From NCBI RefSeq assembly GCF_014298075.1, contig NZ_CP060418.1, forward strand, positions 3,038,001-3,102,000: a stretch of DNA of 64,000 nucleotides, in the 5' to 3' direction. This DNA is from Enterobacter sp. JUb54. GTDB taxonomy: Bacteria; Pseudomonadota; Gammaproteobacteria; Enterobacterales; Enterobacteriaceae. The position numbers were made by a program, and so were the translations under genes. Shown here piece by piece: positions 39,627 through 48,926 of the stretch; position 1 is the first letter of the stretch, and each line of letters opens with the position of its first letter. Below the pieces are notes generated by a model. It was given only the letters and a program-made list of their open reading frames with translations, did not search any database and had not been told where the DNA came from.

Positions 39627-40222
39627 TCGAACGCAAGATGCACGGCTTCACCCTCGTGGAAATGCTGCTGGCGCTGGCGATACTGGCAGCCCTGAGCGTG
39701 GCGGCAATGGCGGTGCTGCAAAACGTTATCCGCGCGGATACCCTGACTCGCGACAAGACACAGCAGATGCAGGCGCTGCAGCACACCTTCGGCCAGATGT
39801 CCTCCGACATCAACCAAATCATTGCGCGTCGAAGCCGCGAGAGCAGCAGCCTCTTTTTTGCCGGACGTTACCAGCTCAGCAGTGATGACTGGGCGATAAG
39901 CTTCAGCCGCAACGGCTGGCCGAACCCGCTGGGAATGCTGGCGCGCTCAGAGATCCAGAACGTCAGCTATCGTCTGCGTCAGCAGCGCCTTGAGCGTCTG
40001 AGCTATGACCAGCAGGATCCGCTGACCGGCGCGCAACCGACGGTGGAGGTTGTGCAGGAGGGCGTCCGGGCATTCCGCCTGCGCTTTTACGCCAGCGGCC
40101 GCTGGCAAGAACGCTGGGACAACACCCAAAGCCTGCCCCAGGGGCTCGAAGTGACCCTGACGCTGGACGGCTATGGCGACATCACCCGTCTGTTCCTGAT
40201 AACCCAGGGTTCCAGCCAATGA
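39623..40222 (+). CDS. pulJ: Minor pseudopilin PulJ
   Basis: GspJ minor pseudopilin of the tip complex. The product is 199 residues: leader MIERKMHG, then FTLVEMLLALAILAALS with Glu at +5, followed by a beta-rich globular domain. The ATG overlaps the pulI stop by four bases, and its own stop overlaps pulK in the same way. Confidence 0.95.
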   Translation: MIERKMHGFTLVEMLLALAILAALSVAAMAVLQNVIRADTLTRDKTQQMQALQHTFGQMSSDINQIIARRSRESSSLFFAGRYQLSSDDWAISFSRNGWPNPLGMLARSEIQNVSYRLRQQRLERLSYDQQDPLTGAQPTVEVVQEGVRAFRLRFYASGRWQERWDNTQSLPQGLEVTLTLDGYGDITRLFLITQGSSQ

Positions 40223-41205
40223 ATCACCGTCAGCGCGGGGTCGCACTTCTGATGGTACTGCTGATTCTGGCCCTGATGATGGTGCTGGCGAGCGCCATCA
40301 CCGAGCGAACGGCGCAACTCTATCAGCAGACCGCCACCACCCTCGATAACCTGCAGGCGAAATGGTACGCGCTTGGCGCTGAAACCATGGCGGCCGCCCT
40401 GCTACAACGTGACGCGCTGGACTCTCCCAATCAAACGAACCTCGGGCAAAACTGGGCCCAGGAAGGGCGGCGTTTCACGGTCGATGGCGGCGAGATCGGC
40501 GCCACGATCCGCGACGGTCAGGCCTGCTTCAACCTGAACGCGATCAACCAGCACAACGCTGAGGAGAGCGAAGAGACGCCCTGGCCGGCAGCGACCTTTA
40601 TCCGCCTGCTGGAGAATCTCGGCGAAGAGCCGCTGCGCGCACGCCAGCTCACCGCCGCGCTTGGTGACTGGGTCGACAGCGATCGCGAACCACGGCTTAA
40701 CGGCGGCGAAGACGAGGTGTATATGGCGGGGACACCGGGATACCTTGCCGCTAACCAGAAGATGCAGGACGTCAGCGAACTGCGCCTGCTTAACGGGATG
40801 GACGCCGCGCTATATCAACGCCTGCTTCCCTACGTGTGCGCCCTGCCGGACGACGCGCTGCAGATCAACATCAATACCCTCAGGCCCGGTCAGGCGCGGC
40901 TGCTGATGGCGCTGTTTCCCAGCGGCGTGAATCTTCAGCAGGCGCAGCAGCTGTTGCAGGATCGTCCGCAGAGCGGCTGGAACAGCGTCGCGGCCTTCCT
41001 GGCTCTGCCAGCCTTACAGCAGAGCGATACCGCCGCCGCCCGCCCCTGGCTGGCGGTTCGCAGCGAGCGCTTTGTCGCCGCCTTTACCGTGGCGATGGGC
41101 AGCACCCAGTATCAACAACGTAGCGTCCTGCAAAAAGAAGGCCGCACGTTCCGCATTATCCAGCGGCAATATGGACGCTATAGGATGGCCGATGAATCAC
41201 GATAA
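40219..41205 (+). CDS. pulK: Minor pseudopilin PulK
   Basis: GspK, the large minor pseudopilin thought to cap the pseudopilus. The product is 328 residues: leader MNHRQRG, then VALLMVLLILALMMVLAS. The +5 position is Met rather than Glu, as is normal for GspK and consistent with a tip position. The large alpha domain inserted in the pilin fold includes calcium-site-like acidic segments (DWVDSDREPRLNGGEDEVY). It overlaps pulJ by 4 bases and pulL by 14. Confidence 0.95.
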   Translation: MNHRQRGVALLMVLLILALMMVLASAITERTAQLYQQTATTLDNLQAKWYALGAETMAAALLQRDALDSPNQTNLGQNWAQEGRRFTVDGGEIGATIRDGQACFNLNAINQHNAEESEETPWPAATFIRLLENLGEEPLRARQLTAALGDWVDSDREPRLNGGEDEVYMAGTPGYLAANQKMQDVSELRLLNGMDAALYQRLLPYVCALPDDALQININTLRPGQARLLMALFPSGVNLQQAQQLLQDRPQSGWNSVAAFLALPALQQSDTAAARPWLAVRSERFVAAFTVAMGSTQYQQRSVLQKEGRTFRIIQRQYGRYRMADESR

Positions 41206-42394
41206 AACAGCGCACCGCGCGATGCTCATTGTACGTCTTGCCGCGCCCGACGCGCCCGTCGCCTGGCGGCTGGTCTGCCCGGACGACCCGCAGCAGGAGG
41301 CCGCTGGCGAATGGTCCGCCACCGGCGATGACGCCACGCTCCCCAGGCTTGCGGAACGCGTTCCCGCCTGGGTACTGATACCGGCCAGCGACTGCGCCTT
41401 TCATGACCTCACGCTTCCGCCGGGGCTGCGCAAACCACCGCTGCAGGTATTGCCGTTTTTGCTGGAAGAGCAGCTGGCCACCGACGTCGAAGAGACCCAC
41501 TTCGCCCTGCTCCATCGCCAGCGCGAGCGCTGTTCGGTGGTGGCGATTGCGCGGCAGAAAATGGCTGACTGGCTGGCCCGCTGCGACAATCTGGGGTTGA
41601 CGCTGCTGGCGCTGACGCCGGATGTATTGACCCTGCCTTACCACCCCGATCGCTGGAGCGCGGTCCGCAGCGATGGCCAATGGCTGATTCGCCAGGATGC
41701 CTGGTGCGCAATGGCAGCGGAAGATAGCTGGCTTGCGGAACTGCTTGCCTGCTGGGAAACCCTGCCGCCAATCGACTGCTACTCTCCGCCCCCCGCGGCC
41801 TGCGCCCCGTGGCACCCGCTCGCGCCGCAGGATCTACTCGCGCTGGCGGCGGCGAACCCGGCGGCCCGCAGCATCTGCCTGCGTCAGGGCCGTTTTGCCC
41901 CACAGCGTCGCTGGCAGCCTGCCGCTCAACGCTGGCGCCCGGCCCTGTTCGCCACCGTGGCGCTGGCGCTGCTGTGGAGCACCAACGCGGTGCTCGATCA
42001 CCTGTCCCTTAGCCGCCAGGCGGATGCCGCCCGGGAGGCCAGCCTGGCGTTCTATCGCCACTGGTTCAGCCACGATAAAAACGTCATCAACCCACGGTTG
42101 CAGATGCAGCAGCATCTGCGCCAGCTGGAAACCACCACCACGGCATCCCCGCTGATTGACCATATCCGCACCCTGCAGAATGTTGTCTCTGACACCCCGG
42201 GGATCCAACTGCGGACGCTGAGCTGGGACGCCACCCGCAACATGCTACAGCTCGATGTTTCCGCCGTTTCTGCGCGGGCACTGGAGCAGTTCACCGCCCG
42301 CGCGCAGACGGGATTTCGCGTGCGCACGGGGGAGATGAAGCCCCGCCCCGATGGCATTGACGGGCGCCTGACGCTGGAGGGCCACGATGGCTGA
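41192..42394 (+). CDS. pulL: Type II secretion protein PulL
   Basis: GspL: bitopic inner-membrane protein that recruits ATPase PulE and pairs with PulM. The product is 400 residues: actin-like cytoplasmic domain at about 1-240 (LTLPPGLRKPPLQVLPFLLEEQLA), one membrane helix at about 250-268 (RPALFATVALALLWSTNAVL), then a periplasmic ferredoxin-like domain. The frame opens 40 codons earlier inside pulK; the chosen ATG has AGGA six bases upstream and fits family size. It is rich in Cys and Trp for this family. Confidence 0.92.
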   Translation: MNHDKTAHRAMLIVRLAAPDAPVAWRLVCPDDPQQEAAGEWSATGDDATLPRLAERVPAWVLIPASDCAFHDLTLPPGLRKPPLQVLPFLLEEQLATDVEETHFALLHRQRERCSVVAIARQKMADWLARCDNLGLTLLALTPDVLTLPYHPDRWSAVRSDGQWLIRQDAWCAMAAEDSWLAELLACWETLPPIDCYSPPPAACAPWHPLAPQDLLALAAANPAARSICLRQGRFAPQRRWQPAAQRWRPALFATVALALLWSTNAVLDHLSLSRQADAAREASLAFYRHWFSHDKNVINPRLQMQQHLRQLETTTTASPLIDHIRTLQNVVSDTPGIQLRTLSWDATRNMLQLDVSAVSARALEQFTARAQTGFRVRTGEMKPRPDGIDGRLTLEGHDG

Positions 42395-42884
42395 TGTTCG
42401 AGCATTATGGCAGCAACGTACCCGCCGGGAACAGGGGTTGTTGATCGGCATGGGGGTGCTGTTACTTGCGGGAACGATCTGGTCTGCTATCTGGCAGCCC
42501 TGGCTCAACCGGGAAGCGCAGTGGCAACAAACGCTCGCCAAAGAGCAGGCCAGCCTGCGCTGGATGCAGCAGCAAACACCGCGACTCCAGCAGCTCGCCC
42601 GCCAACAACCAGCTGCTCCGGCCACGGCGACCAGCGAAGAGCTATCTGCTGTCGTCATGCGGGAGGCCACCAGTCAGGCGCTGACGATCGTCCGGCTACA
42701 GCCGCAGGGCGCACGGGTCAACGTGACGCTCCAGCCCTGCACCTTTCAGGCGCTGATCGCCTGGCTGGATCTCCTCGCCCGCCAGGGGATCCTCGCCCCG
42801 ACCCTGGCGGTCAGCGCCGATCCCGCCCGCCCCGGCAGGGTGACGGTCAATACCCTGATCCTGGAGCGTCAGCATGAGCAATAA
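42387..42884 (+). CDS. pulM: Type II secretion protein PulM
   Basis: GspM: small bitopic inner-membrane partner of PulL. The product is 165 residues with a short cytoplasmic tail, a membrane helix at about 17-36 (GLLIGMGVLLLAGTIWSAIW), a Gln-rich coiled stretch (QWQQTLAKEQASLRWMQQQ) and a periplasmic ferredoxin-like domain. It overlaps pulL by 8 bases and pulN by 11. Confidence 0.94.
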   Translation: MADVRALWQQRTRREQGLLIGMGVLLLAGTIWSAIWQPWLNREAQWQQTLAKEQASLRWMQQQTPRLQQLARQQPAAPATATSEELSAVVMREATSQALTIVRLQPQGARVNVTLQPCTFQALIAWLDLLARQGILAPTLAVSADPARPGRVTVNTLILERQHEQ

Positions 42885-43614
42885 AATCATGTTCGGCCTG
42901 CTGTTTTCGGCGCTCTATCTGGCGTGGATGCTGGTGAGCGCACCGGCCTGGCTTATGACCCTCGTACTACCAGAGGAGGTCAACAGCCGCGGGCTTTCCG
43001 GCACCTTGTGGCAAGGTGAAGCCCGGCAGTTGAGCTGGCGCGGCGTGCGCCTCAATCATCTCAGTTGGGCGCTGACCTTCTCTTCCGGCCTGCCGGGCTG
43101 GCGGGTCACCTTTCACGATCCCGATGGATTACGCGGCCAGGTCTCGCTGTCCCCTCTGTCGGCGCTGAGAGTGCAAAACGCGCATCTCACGATGCCGGCC
43201 AGCCTCGCCAGACGCTGGCTGACGCCGACGCTGCCGGTGGAGGCCAGCGGGCTGATTACCCTGCACCTGCCGGAAGGCCGCTTTAACCACACCGGCTGCC
43301 AGCAGGTCTTCGGAGGCCGCGCGCAGTGGCAGCAGGCGCAATTACGCTCCCCGGCGGGTTCACTGGAGCTGGTCAAGGTAAGCGGTACATTTCGCTGCAC
43401 GCCCGCCGGCGCGCTGGCGCTGACCCTCAGCCAGGACTCGCATCAGCTCAGCCTCAGCGGGCAAGGCACCCTGAGTCCTGACGGACGCTACGCCTTTCAC
43501 GGCCAGCTTCAGACACGCCAGTCAACCCCAGCACTGCTCGCCCTGCTGATGAGCCAAAATCAGCGCAAGGATGAGCAGGGACGCATTCCCTGGCAGCTGC
43601 AGGGAAAATGGTAA
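42874..43614 (+). CDS. pulN: Type II secretion protein PulN
   Basis: GspN family inner-membrane protein, present in only some type II systems and, in K. oxytoca, reported as dispensable for pullulanase secretion. The product is 246 residues with an N-terminal membrane helix (MFGLLFSALYLAWMLVSAP) and a periplasmic domain with two Cys (TGCQQVFGG and GTFRCTPAG) that could form a disulfide. It overlaps pulM and is followed by pulO after 15 bases. Confidence 0.92.
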   Translation: MSNKIMFGLLFSALYLAWMLVSAPAWLMTLVLPEEVNSRGLSGTLWQGEARQLSWRGVRLNHLSWALTFSSGLPGWRVTFHDPDGLRGQVSLSPLSALRVQNAHLTMPASLARRWLTPTLPVEASGLITLHLPEGRFNHTGCQQVFGGRAQWQQAQLRSPAGSLELVKVSGTFRCTPAGALALTLSQDSHQLSLSGQGTLSPDGRYAFHGQLQTRQSTPALLALLMSQNQRKDEQGRIPWQLQGKW

Positions 43615-43629
43615 CCCCCAGGAGACATC

Positions 43630-44427
43630 ATGACGCTATTGAGTGCATTTTCGCTGCAGTTTCCCCTGGTATGGGGCGTATTTTTGTTTATTTTCGGCCT
43701 GACGTTTGGCAGCTTTTTTAACGTGGTGATTCACCGTTTACCGCTGATGATGCAGCAAGAAGACAACCCGCGATTCAACCTCTGCGTGCCCGCCTCGTTC
43801 TGCCCGCAGTGCCGGCGTCCCCTTCTCTGGCGGGATAACATTCCCCTGCTGAGCTATCTCTCGCTGAAGGGGCATTCGCGCTGCTGCCAGCAGCCGATTT
43901 CTCGCCGTTATCCGCTGACGGAGCTGGCCAGCGGGCTGATCTTTGTGCTGGCGGGCGGTCTGCTGACGCCGGGATTGCCGCTACTGGGGGGGCTGATCCT
44001 GCTCTCCACGTTGCTGGTGCTGGCGATTATTGACGGGAAGACGCAGCTTCTGCCGGATCGCCTGACGCTGCCGCTGCTGTGGGCCGGCCTGCTCTTCAAT
44101 CTTCACGGGACTTTTGTTCCGCTTGCCGATGCGGTGATCGGCGCCATGGCGGGCTATTTATCGCTGTGGGCGGTGTACTGGCTGTTTCGCCTGCTGACCG
44201 GCAAGGAGGCGCTGGGGTACGGGGATTTTAAGCTGCTGGCCGCACTCGGCGCGTGGTCTGGCTGGGAGCTTCTGCCGCAGACGCTGCTGTGCGCATCAGC
44301 CAGCGGTCTGATCTGGACCTTACTGCAACGCCGAATCACGCTTCAGTCGCTGGATCAGCCGCTGGCCTTCGGCCCCTGGCTGGCGCTGGCCGGTAGCGGG
44401 TTGTTCCTGTGGAACCAGACGCTGTAA
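43630..44427 (+). CDS. pulO: Prepilin peptidase / N-methyltransferase PulO
   Basis: GspO: inner-membrane aspartyl protease that cuts and N-methylates pseudopilins PulG-K. The product is 265 residues with about eight hydrophobic helices. Catalytic aspartates lie in AIIDGKTQLLPD (about 137-148) and GYGDFKLLAALG (about 198-209). The cytoplasmic zinc loop has CPQC, but its second half reads SRCC rather than CxxC. Last gene of the pulC-O operon; GGAG lies eight bases before the ATG. Confidence 0.95.
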   Translation: MTLLSAFSLQFPLVWGVFLFIFGLTFGSFFNVVIHRLPLMMQQEDNPRFNLCVPASFCPQCRRPLLWRDNIPLLSYLSLKGHSRCCQQPISRRYPLTELASGLIFVLAGGLLTPGLPLLGGLILLSTLLVLAIIDGKTQLLPDRLTLPLLWAGLLFNLHGTFVPLADAVIGAMAGYLSLWAVYWLFRLLTGKEALGYGDFKLLAALGAWSGWELLPQTLLCASASGLIWTLLQRRITLQSLDQPLAFGPWLALAGSGLFLWNQTL

Positions 44428-44455
44428 CCGCTACGGCAATAATTGGCCATGCTCC

Positions 44456-44482
44456 CGGCCGGCGCGATGCTTAGCCGGCTAC
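44456..44482 (+). repeat. REP-like palindrome between pulO and hrpB
   Basis: GCCGGCGCGATGCTTAGCCGGC is an imperfect palindrome with the GCCGG-GCG-TTA-CCGGC layout of REP units, followed by TACACCGGGCTAC. Its place between convergent genes is typical for REP. Confidence 0.5.
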
Positions 44483-44488
44483 ACCGGG

Positions 44489-46918
44489 CTACGAATATTT
44501 TTTGGTGCGCCGGGTCGGTGCCGTATTGGCCGGATCGTCCGGCCAGACGTGTTTGGGGTAACGCCCTTTCATCTCTTTTTGCACCTCACGGTAGGTTCCC
44601 TGCCAGAAGGCGCCGAGGTCGCGGGTGATTTGCAGCGGCCGCTGGGCGGGGGACAGCAGCTCCAGCACCAGCGCCACCCGGCCCTGGGCGATGGTCGGGG
44701 TCGTGGCCTCGCCAAACATCTCCTGCATGCGCACCGCCAGCGCCGGCGGGTTTTCCTCATGATAACGAATGGCGATCCGGCTGCCGGTGGGCACGGTGTA
44801 ATGCGTTGGCAGTTCGCTCTCCAGCTTCTGACGCAGCGACCAGGGTAGCCAGTTTTGCAGCGCCTGCCGCACATCCAGCGCCTTCAGCGCCCGCAGTGAA
44901 TGAACCCCGCTCATCTGGGGCAGCAACCACGCTTCAAGCGACGCCAGCAGCGATGCATCGTCCACCGCGGGCCATGCCTCCTCAGGCAACCATTGCGCCG
45001 CGCAGTGCAGGCGCAGGCGCAATTGCTCCGCTTCCGGGGTCCAGTGCAGTACGCTCAGGCCTTTATCCCGGATGCCGTTGAGCATCGCCTGATGCAGCTC
45101 CTCTTCCGAGGGTTTCGCCAGCGGCTGCGTTTTCATCACCAGCTGTCCAATGCAGGTGCGCCGCCAGGCCTTCAGAGTGCCTTGCGCCTCGTCCCATTCG
45201 ACGGTATCAGACTGCTGCGCCAGCCCAGGGCATTGCGTCATCAGCACGTTAATATCCAGCGGCAACGCCAGCAGAATACGCGCATCCGGCGCGCTGCTGC
45301 CCTGCAACAGCAGCGGGGCAATCAGCCACTCGTGGCGTCCCAGTGCGTCGTCGGCGTCCAGCATCGCCCCCATACCATTGGCGAGCTGATAACGGCCTTC
45401 CTGACCGCGACGACGGGCGATACGGTCGGCAAACGCCGGGGCCAGCAGCGCCGCCAGGCGCTGAGCATCAGGATGCCCGCCGCGGCTGGCGAGCCGTTTT
45501 AGTAATTGTTGCGCGCGCTGCTGCCAGTTTGGCTGCTGGCAGGCAAACGCCGCCCCGAGATCGCTGCTTGCGCCGCGCGGTGGTTCCTCAAGGATCGCCA
45601 CCAGCTTCGCCGCGGTTGCCGCATCGTCAGGATCGTTCGCCGCCGTGAGGATCGCCGCCAGCCGCGGATCGTTGCCTATGCGCGCCATTTTACGACCGAG
45701 CGCCGATAACCCTTCCCCCTCCAGCGCCGACAGCGCCGTCAGCAGACGCCGGGCCGCCGCCAGGTTGGCCGCCGGAGGCAGATCGAGCCAGCTGAGCTGG
45801 GCGGGATCGCGACATCCCCACTGCAGAAGCTCCATCAGCAGTGACGACAGATCGCTGTGCAGGATTTCCGCCTCGCTCTGTGCCGCGGCCCGCTCCGCCT
45901 GCTCTTTGCCGATTAAATGCAGGCAAATCCCCGGCGCCAGACGCCCGGCGCGACCGGCGCGCTGGGTCATCGATGCCTGACTAATACGCTGGGTCACCAG
46001 CCGGGTTAACCCGGTTCGGGCGTCAAAGCGGGCGACCCGCTCCTGAGCGCAGTCCACCACCAGGCGAATCCCCTCGATGGTTAAACTGGTTTCAGCGATA
46101 TTGGTCGCCAGCACCACCTTGCGCTGGCCTGGTGCCGCAGGAAGAATCGCTTTGCGCTGTTCACTCAGCGGCAGCGCGCCGTACAGCGGGCAGAGAACCA
46201 CGTCGTCGGCCACCCGCTCGGCCAGCTGCGTCTGCACCCGCTGGATTTCCCCCACTCCCGGGAGAAACAGCAGCATCGAACCCTGTTCCTGGCGCAGTAA
46301 TTCGGCGGCCGCGCTCGCCACCGCCTCATCAAAACGCTGATGCGCCGCAAGGGCCTGAAAACGTTTTTCCACCGGGAACGCCCGCCCTTCAGAGCTGATG
46401 GTCGGCGCCTGGGGTAACAGCTGCTGCAGGCGATCGTTATCCAGCGTCGCGGACATAATCAGCAGTTTCAGATCGTCGCGCAGCCCCTGCTGAACATCCA
46501 GCAGCAGGGCCAGCGCCAGGTCCGCCTGCAGACTACGTTCGTGAAATTCATCGAGGATCACCAACCCGACGCCGCTCAGTTCGGGATCGTGCTGGATCAT
46601 CCGCGTCAGGATCCCTTCGGTGACCACCTCCAGACGCGTATCCGGCCCGACGCAGGTTTCCGCTCGCATCCGGTAGCCGACGGTCGCGCCGGGCTTCTCA
46701 TCCAGCAGCTCCGCCAGACGTTGGGCGACGTTGCGAGCGGCTAAGCGCCGGGGCTCCAGCAGGATAATGCGCCCCTCAATCTGGCCCGAGGCAAGAATTT
46801 GCAGCGGCAGCCATGTTGATTTACCGGCACCGGTTGGCGCATTAAGCAGCACCTGCGGCGCCTGCTGCAGTGCAATAAGAAGTTCAGGAAGGACGGCGGC
46901 GACCGGCAATGGGGACAC
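44489..46918 (-). CDS. hrpB: ATP-dependent helicase HrpB
   Basis: DEAH/HrpA-family RNA helicase of unclear cellular role. The product is 809 residues, the same as E. coli: Walker A APTGAGKSTW at about 27-36, DEFH motif (LVILDEFHERS), SAT motif (IMSATLD), motif VI QRAGRAGRL, a helicase-associated domain, and the HrpB C-terminal region ending DPANTAPTRRTKKYS. It starts at GTG with GGAG six bases upstream. It converges on the pul operon and diverges from thpR. Confidence 0.95.
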   Translation of the reverse strand: MSPLPVAAVLPELLIALQQAPQVLLNAPTGAGKSTWLPLQILASGQIEGRIILLEPRRLAARNVAQRLAELLDEKPGATVGYRMRAETCVGPDTRLEVVTEGILTRMIQHDPELSGVGLVILDEFHERSLQADLALALLLDVQQGLRDDLKLLIMSATLDNDRLQQLLPQAPTISSEGRAFPVEKRFQALAAHQRFDEAVASAAAELLRQEQGSMLLFLPGVGEIQRVQTQLAERVADDVVLCPLYGALPLSEQRKAILPAAPGQRKVVLATNIAETSLTIEGIRLVVDCAQERVARFDARTGLTRLVTQRISQASMTQRAGRAGRLAPGICLHLIGKEQAERAAAQSEAEILHSDLSSLLMELLQWGCRDPAQLSWLDLPPAANLAAARRLLTALSALEGEGLSALGRKMARIGNDPRLAAILTAANDPDDAATAAKLVAILEEPPRGASSDLGAAFACQQPNWQQRAQQLLKRLASRGGHPDAQRLAALLAPAFADRIARRRGQEGRYQLANGMGAMLDADDALGRHEWLIAPLLLQGSSAPDARILLALPLDINVLMTQCPGLAQQSDTVEWDEAQGTLKAWRRTCIGQLVMKTQPLAKPSEEELHQAMLNGIRDKGLSVLHWTPEAEQLRLRLHCAAQWLPEEAWPAVDDASLLASLEAWLLPQMSGVHSLRALKALDVRQALQNWLPWSLRQKLESELPTHYTVPTGSRIAIRYHEENPPALAVRMQEMFGEATTPTIAQGRVALVLELLSPAQRPLQITRDLGAFWQGTYREVQKEMKGRYPKHVWPDDPANTAPTRRTKKYS

Positions 46919-46990
46919 GAAAGGCTCCGGAGGTTAACATTTGAGGGCAAGCATTGTAGCATCCTGATAATTCATAACCGAGTCTCTATC

Positions 46991-47527
46991 ATGTCCGAGC
47001 CGAAAAGGCTGTTTTTCGCCCTTGAACTGCCCGAAGAGGTCCAGCGGCACATCGTGCAGTGGCGCGCCGCGCACTTTGCGGAAGATGCCGGACGGCCGGT
47101 CGCGGCCAGCAATCTGCATCTGACGCTGGCGTTTCTGGGAGAGGTCAGCGCGGAGAAACAGCGCGCGCTGGCGGCGATGGCCGGACGGATCCAGCAGCCG
47201 GGCTTTTCACTCACCCTCGACGATGCCGGGCAATGGCTGCGCTCCCGGGTCGTCTGGCTTGGCCCTCGTCGGCCAGCCCGCGGTCTGCTGCAGCTGGCGG
47301 ACATGCTGCGCGCCCAGGCGGCCCGCAGCGGCTGCTACCAAAGCCCGCAGCCGTTCCACCCGCATATCACCCTGCTGCGCGACGCCCGCCATGCGGTAGC
47401 GATCCCGCCGCCGGGTTTTGCGTGGACCTTTGCCGCCAGTGAGTTCGTTCTCTATGAGTCCAGTTTTGCGCGCGGACGTACCCGCTATACCGCCCTGGAA
47501 CGTTATCCCTTCAACAAGGAAAGCTGA
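46991..47527 (+). CDS. thpR: RNA 2',3'-cyclic phosphodiesterase
   Basis: 2H-family enzyme (formerly LigT) that hydrolyses 2',3'-cyclic phosphates and can join tRNA halves by a 2'-5' bond. The product is 178 residues with the two HxT motifs at His43 (HLTLAFLG) and His125 (HPHITLLR). Its stop overlaps the sfsA ATG (TGATG), so the two are likely coupled. Confidence 0.94.
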   Translation: MSEPKRLFFALELPEEVQRHIVQWRAAHFAEDAGRPVAASNLHLTLAFLGEVSAEKQRALAAMAGRIQQPGFSLTLDDAGQWLRSRVVWLGPRRPARGLLQLADMLRAQAARSGCYQSPQPFHPHITLLRDARHAVAIPPPGFAWTFAASEFVLYESSFARGRTRYTALERYPFNKES

Positions 47528-48243
47528 TGCAGTTCACTCCTCCGTTACAGTCCGCCACCCTGATTAAACGTTACAAACGATTTCTGGCGGATGTGGTGAC
47601 CCCCGAGGGTCAGGAGCTCACCCTCCACTGTCCGAACACCGGCGCCATGACCGGCTGCGCGGCCCCCGGCGATACCGTCTGGTATTCGACGTCAGATAAT
47701 CCCAAACGCAAATACGCCCATACCTGGGAATTAACGCAAACCCAGCAGGGGGCAATAATTTGTGTTAATACACTACGCGCGAATATACTGGCGAAAGAGG
47801 CCATCCTGGCCGGGGATATTCCGGAGCTTTCTTGCTATAACATATTGAAAAGTGAAGTTAAATACGGAGAAGAGAACAGCCGTATTGATATTATGTTACA
47901 GGCAGAAGCGCGACAAAACTGCTATATTGAAGTGAAATCGGTTACGTTGGCGGATAAAGAAAGCGGTTATTTCCCCGACGCGGTCACCGAACGCGGTCAA
48001 AAGCACCTGCGGGAGCTCATGAGCGTGGCGGCGGCAGGCGACCGGGCAGTCATTTTGTTCGCCGTACTCCATTCGGCGATTGACCGTTTCTCACCCGCGC
48101 ATCACATTGATGCCAGATACGCACAGCTGTTGATTGAAGCGCAAACAAAGGGGGTGGAAATTCTCGTTTATAAGGCGGAACTTTCTACCGAGATGATGAC
48201 TCTGAATAAGCCGATTACCGTGGTGTTAACCCCCGGTAAATAA
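47527..48243 (+). CDS. sfsA: Sugar fermentation stimulation protein A
   Basis: SfsA family, with an OB-like N-terminal part and a nuclease-like fold; it was named because extra copies stimulate maltose use in a crp mutant. The biochemical role is unsettled. The product is 238 residues (E. coli 234) with [13 protein letters not shown] (about 35-47), the acidic/basic [10 protein letters not shown] segment and [16 protein letters not shown]. It follows thpR with a one-base overlap. Confidence 0.92.
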   Translation: MQFTPPLQSATLIKRYKRFLADVVTPEGQELTLHCPNTGAMTGCAAPGDTVWYSTSDNPKRKYAHTWELTQTQQGAIICVNTLRANILAKEAILAGDIPELSCYNILKSEVKYGEENSRIDIMLQAEARQNCYIEVKSVTLADKESGYFPDAVTERGQKHLRELMSVAAAGDRAVILFAVLHSAIDRFSPAHHIDARYAQLLIEAQTKGVEILVYKAELSTEMMTLNKPITVVLTPGK

Positions 48244-48407
48244 ACGGCTAAATAATGTCCGGGTCGCGAGCGCAAATACGCTTTTCTTCACAGGGTTGTC
48301 AAGTGTAACGTTTACATAATTGCTATCCGGAAAAGCATCTGCTATTTATAGCGGCCTGATTTTTCCCCCAACATGGGGATCGATAGTGCGTGTTAAGGAG
48401 AAGCAAC

Positions 48408-48863
48408 ATGCAAGAAGGGCAAAACCGTAAAACATCGTCCCTGAGTATTCTCGCCATCGCTGGGGTGGAGCCGTATCAAGAGAAGCCAGGCGAAGAGTAT
48501 ATGAACGAAGCCCAGCTGGCGCACTTCAAGCGTATTCTTGAAGCATGGCGTAATCAACTCAGGGATGAAGTGGATCGCACCGTATCGCACATGCAGGATG
48601 AAGCTGCAAACTTCCCGGACCCGGTAGACCGTGCCGCACAGGAAGAAGAGTTCAGCCTGGAACTGCGTAACCGCGACCGCGAACGTAAACTGATCAAAAA
48701 GATCGAAAAAACGCTGAAGAAAGTCGAAGACGAAGATTTTGGCTTCTGCGAATCCTGTGGCGTTGAGATTGGTATTCGCCGTCTGGAAGCGCGCCCGACC
48801 GCTGACTTGTGCATCGACTGCAAAACGCTGGCGGAAATTCGCGAAAAACAGATGGCTGGCTAA
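48408..48863 (+). CDS. dksA: RNA polymerase-binding transcription factor DksA
   Basis: Binds the secondary channel of RNA polymerase and, with ppGpp, represses rRNA promoters and activates amino-acid promoters. The product is 151 residues: coiled-coil with the tip Asp residues ([14 protein letters not shown]) and a four-Cys zinc finger (CESCG at Cys114/117 and CIDC at Cys135/138). AAGGAG seven bases before the ATG sets this start over one six codons upstream. Confidence 0.97.
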   Translation: MQEGQNRKTSSLSILAIAGVEPYQEKPGEEYMNEAQLAHFKRILEAWRNQLRDEVDRTVSHMQDEAANFPDPVDRAAQEEEFSLELRNRDRERKLIKKIEKTLKKVEDEDFGFCESCGVEIGIRRLEARPTADLCIDCKTLAEIREKQMAG

Positions 48864-48885
48864 TCCGCTTCGCTATCGTATCTCC

Positions 48886-48904
48886 GGCGGGAGTCTCTCC
48901 CGCC
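48886..48904 (+). terminator. Hairpin between dksA and gluQ
   Basis: GGCGGGAG pairs perfectly with CTCCCGCC around TCT, 23 bases beyond the dksA stop. No T run follows directly. In Shigella a terminator at this place limits read-through into gluQ. Confidence 0.6.
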
Positions 48905-48926
48905 TACATGCTTTAATAGTCACCCC

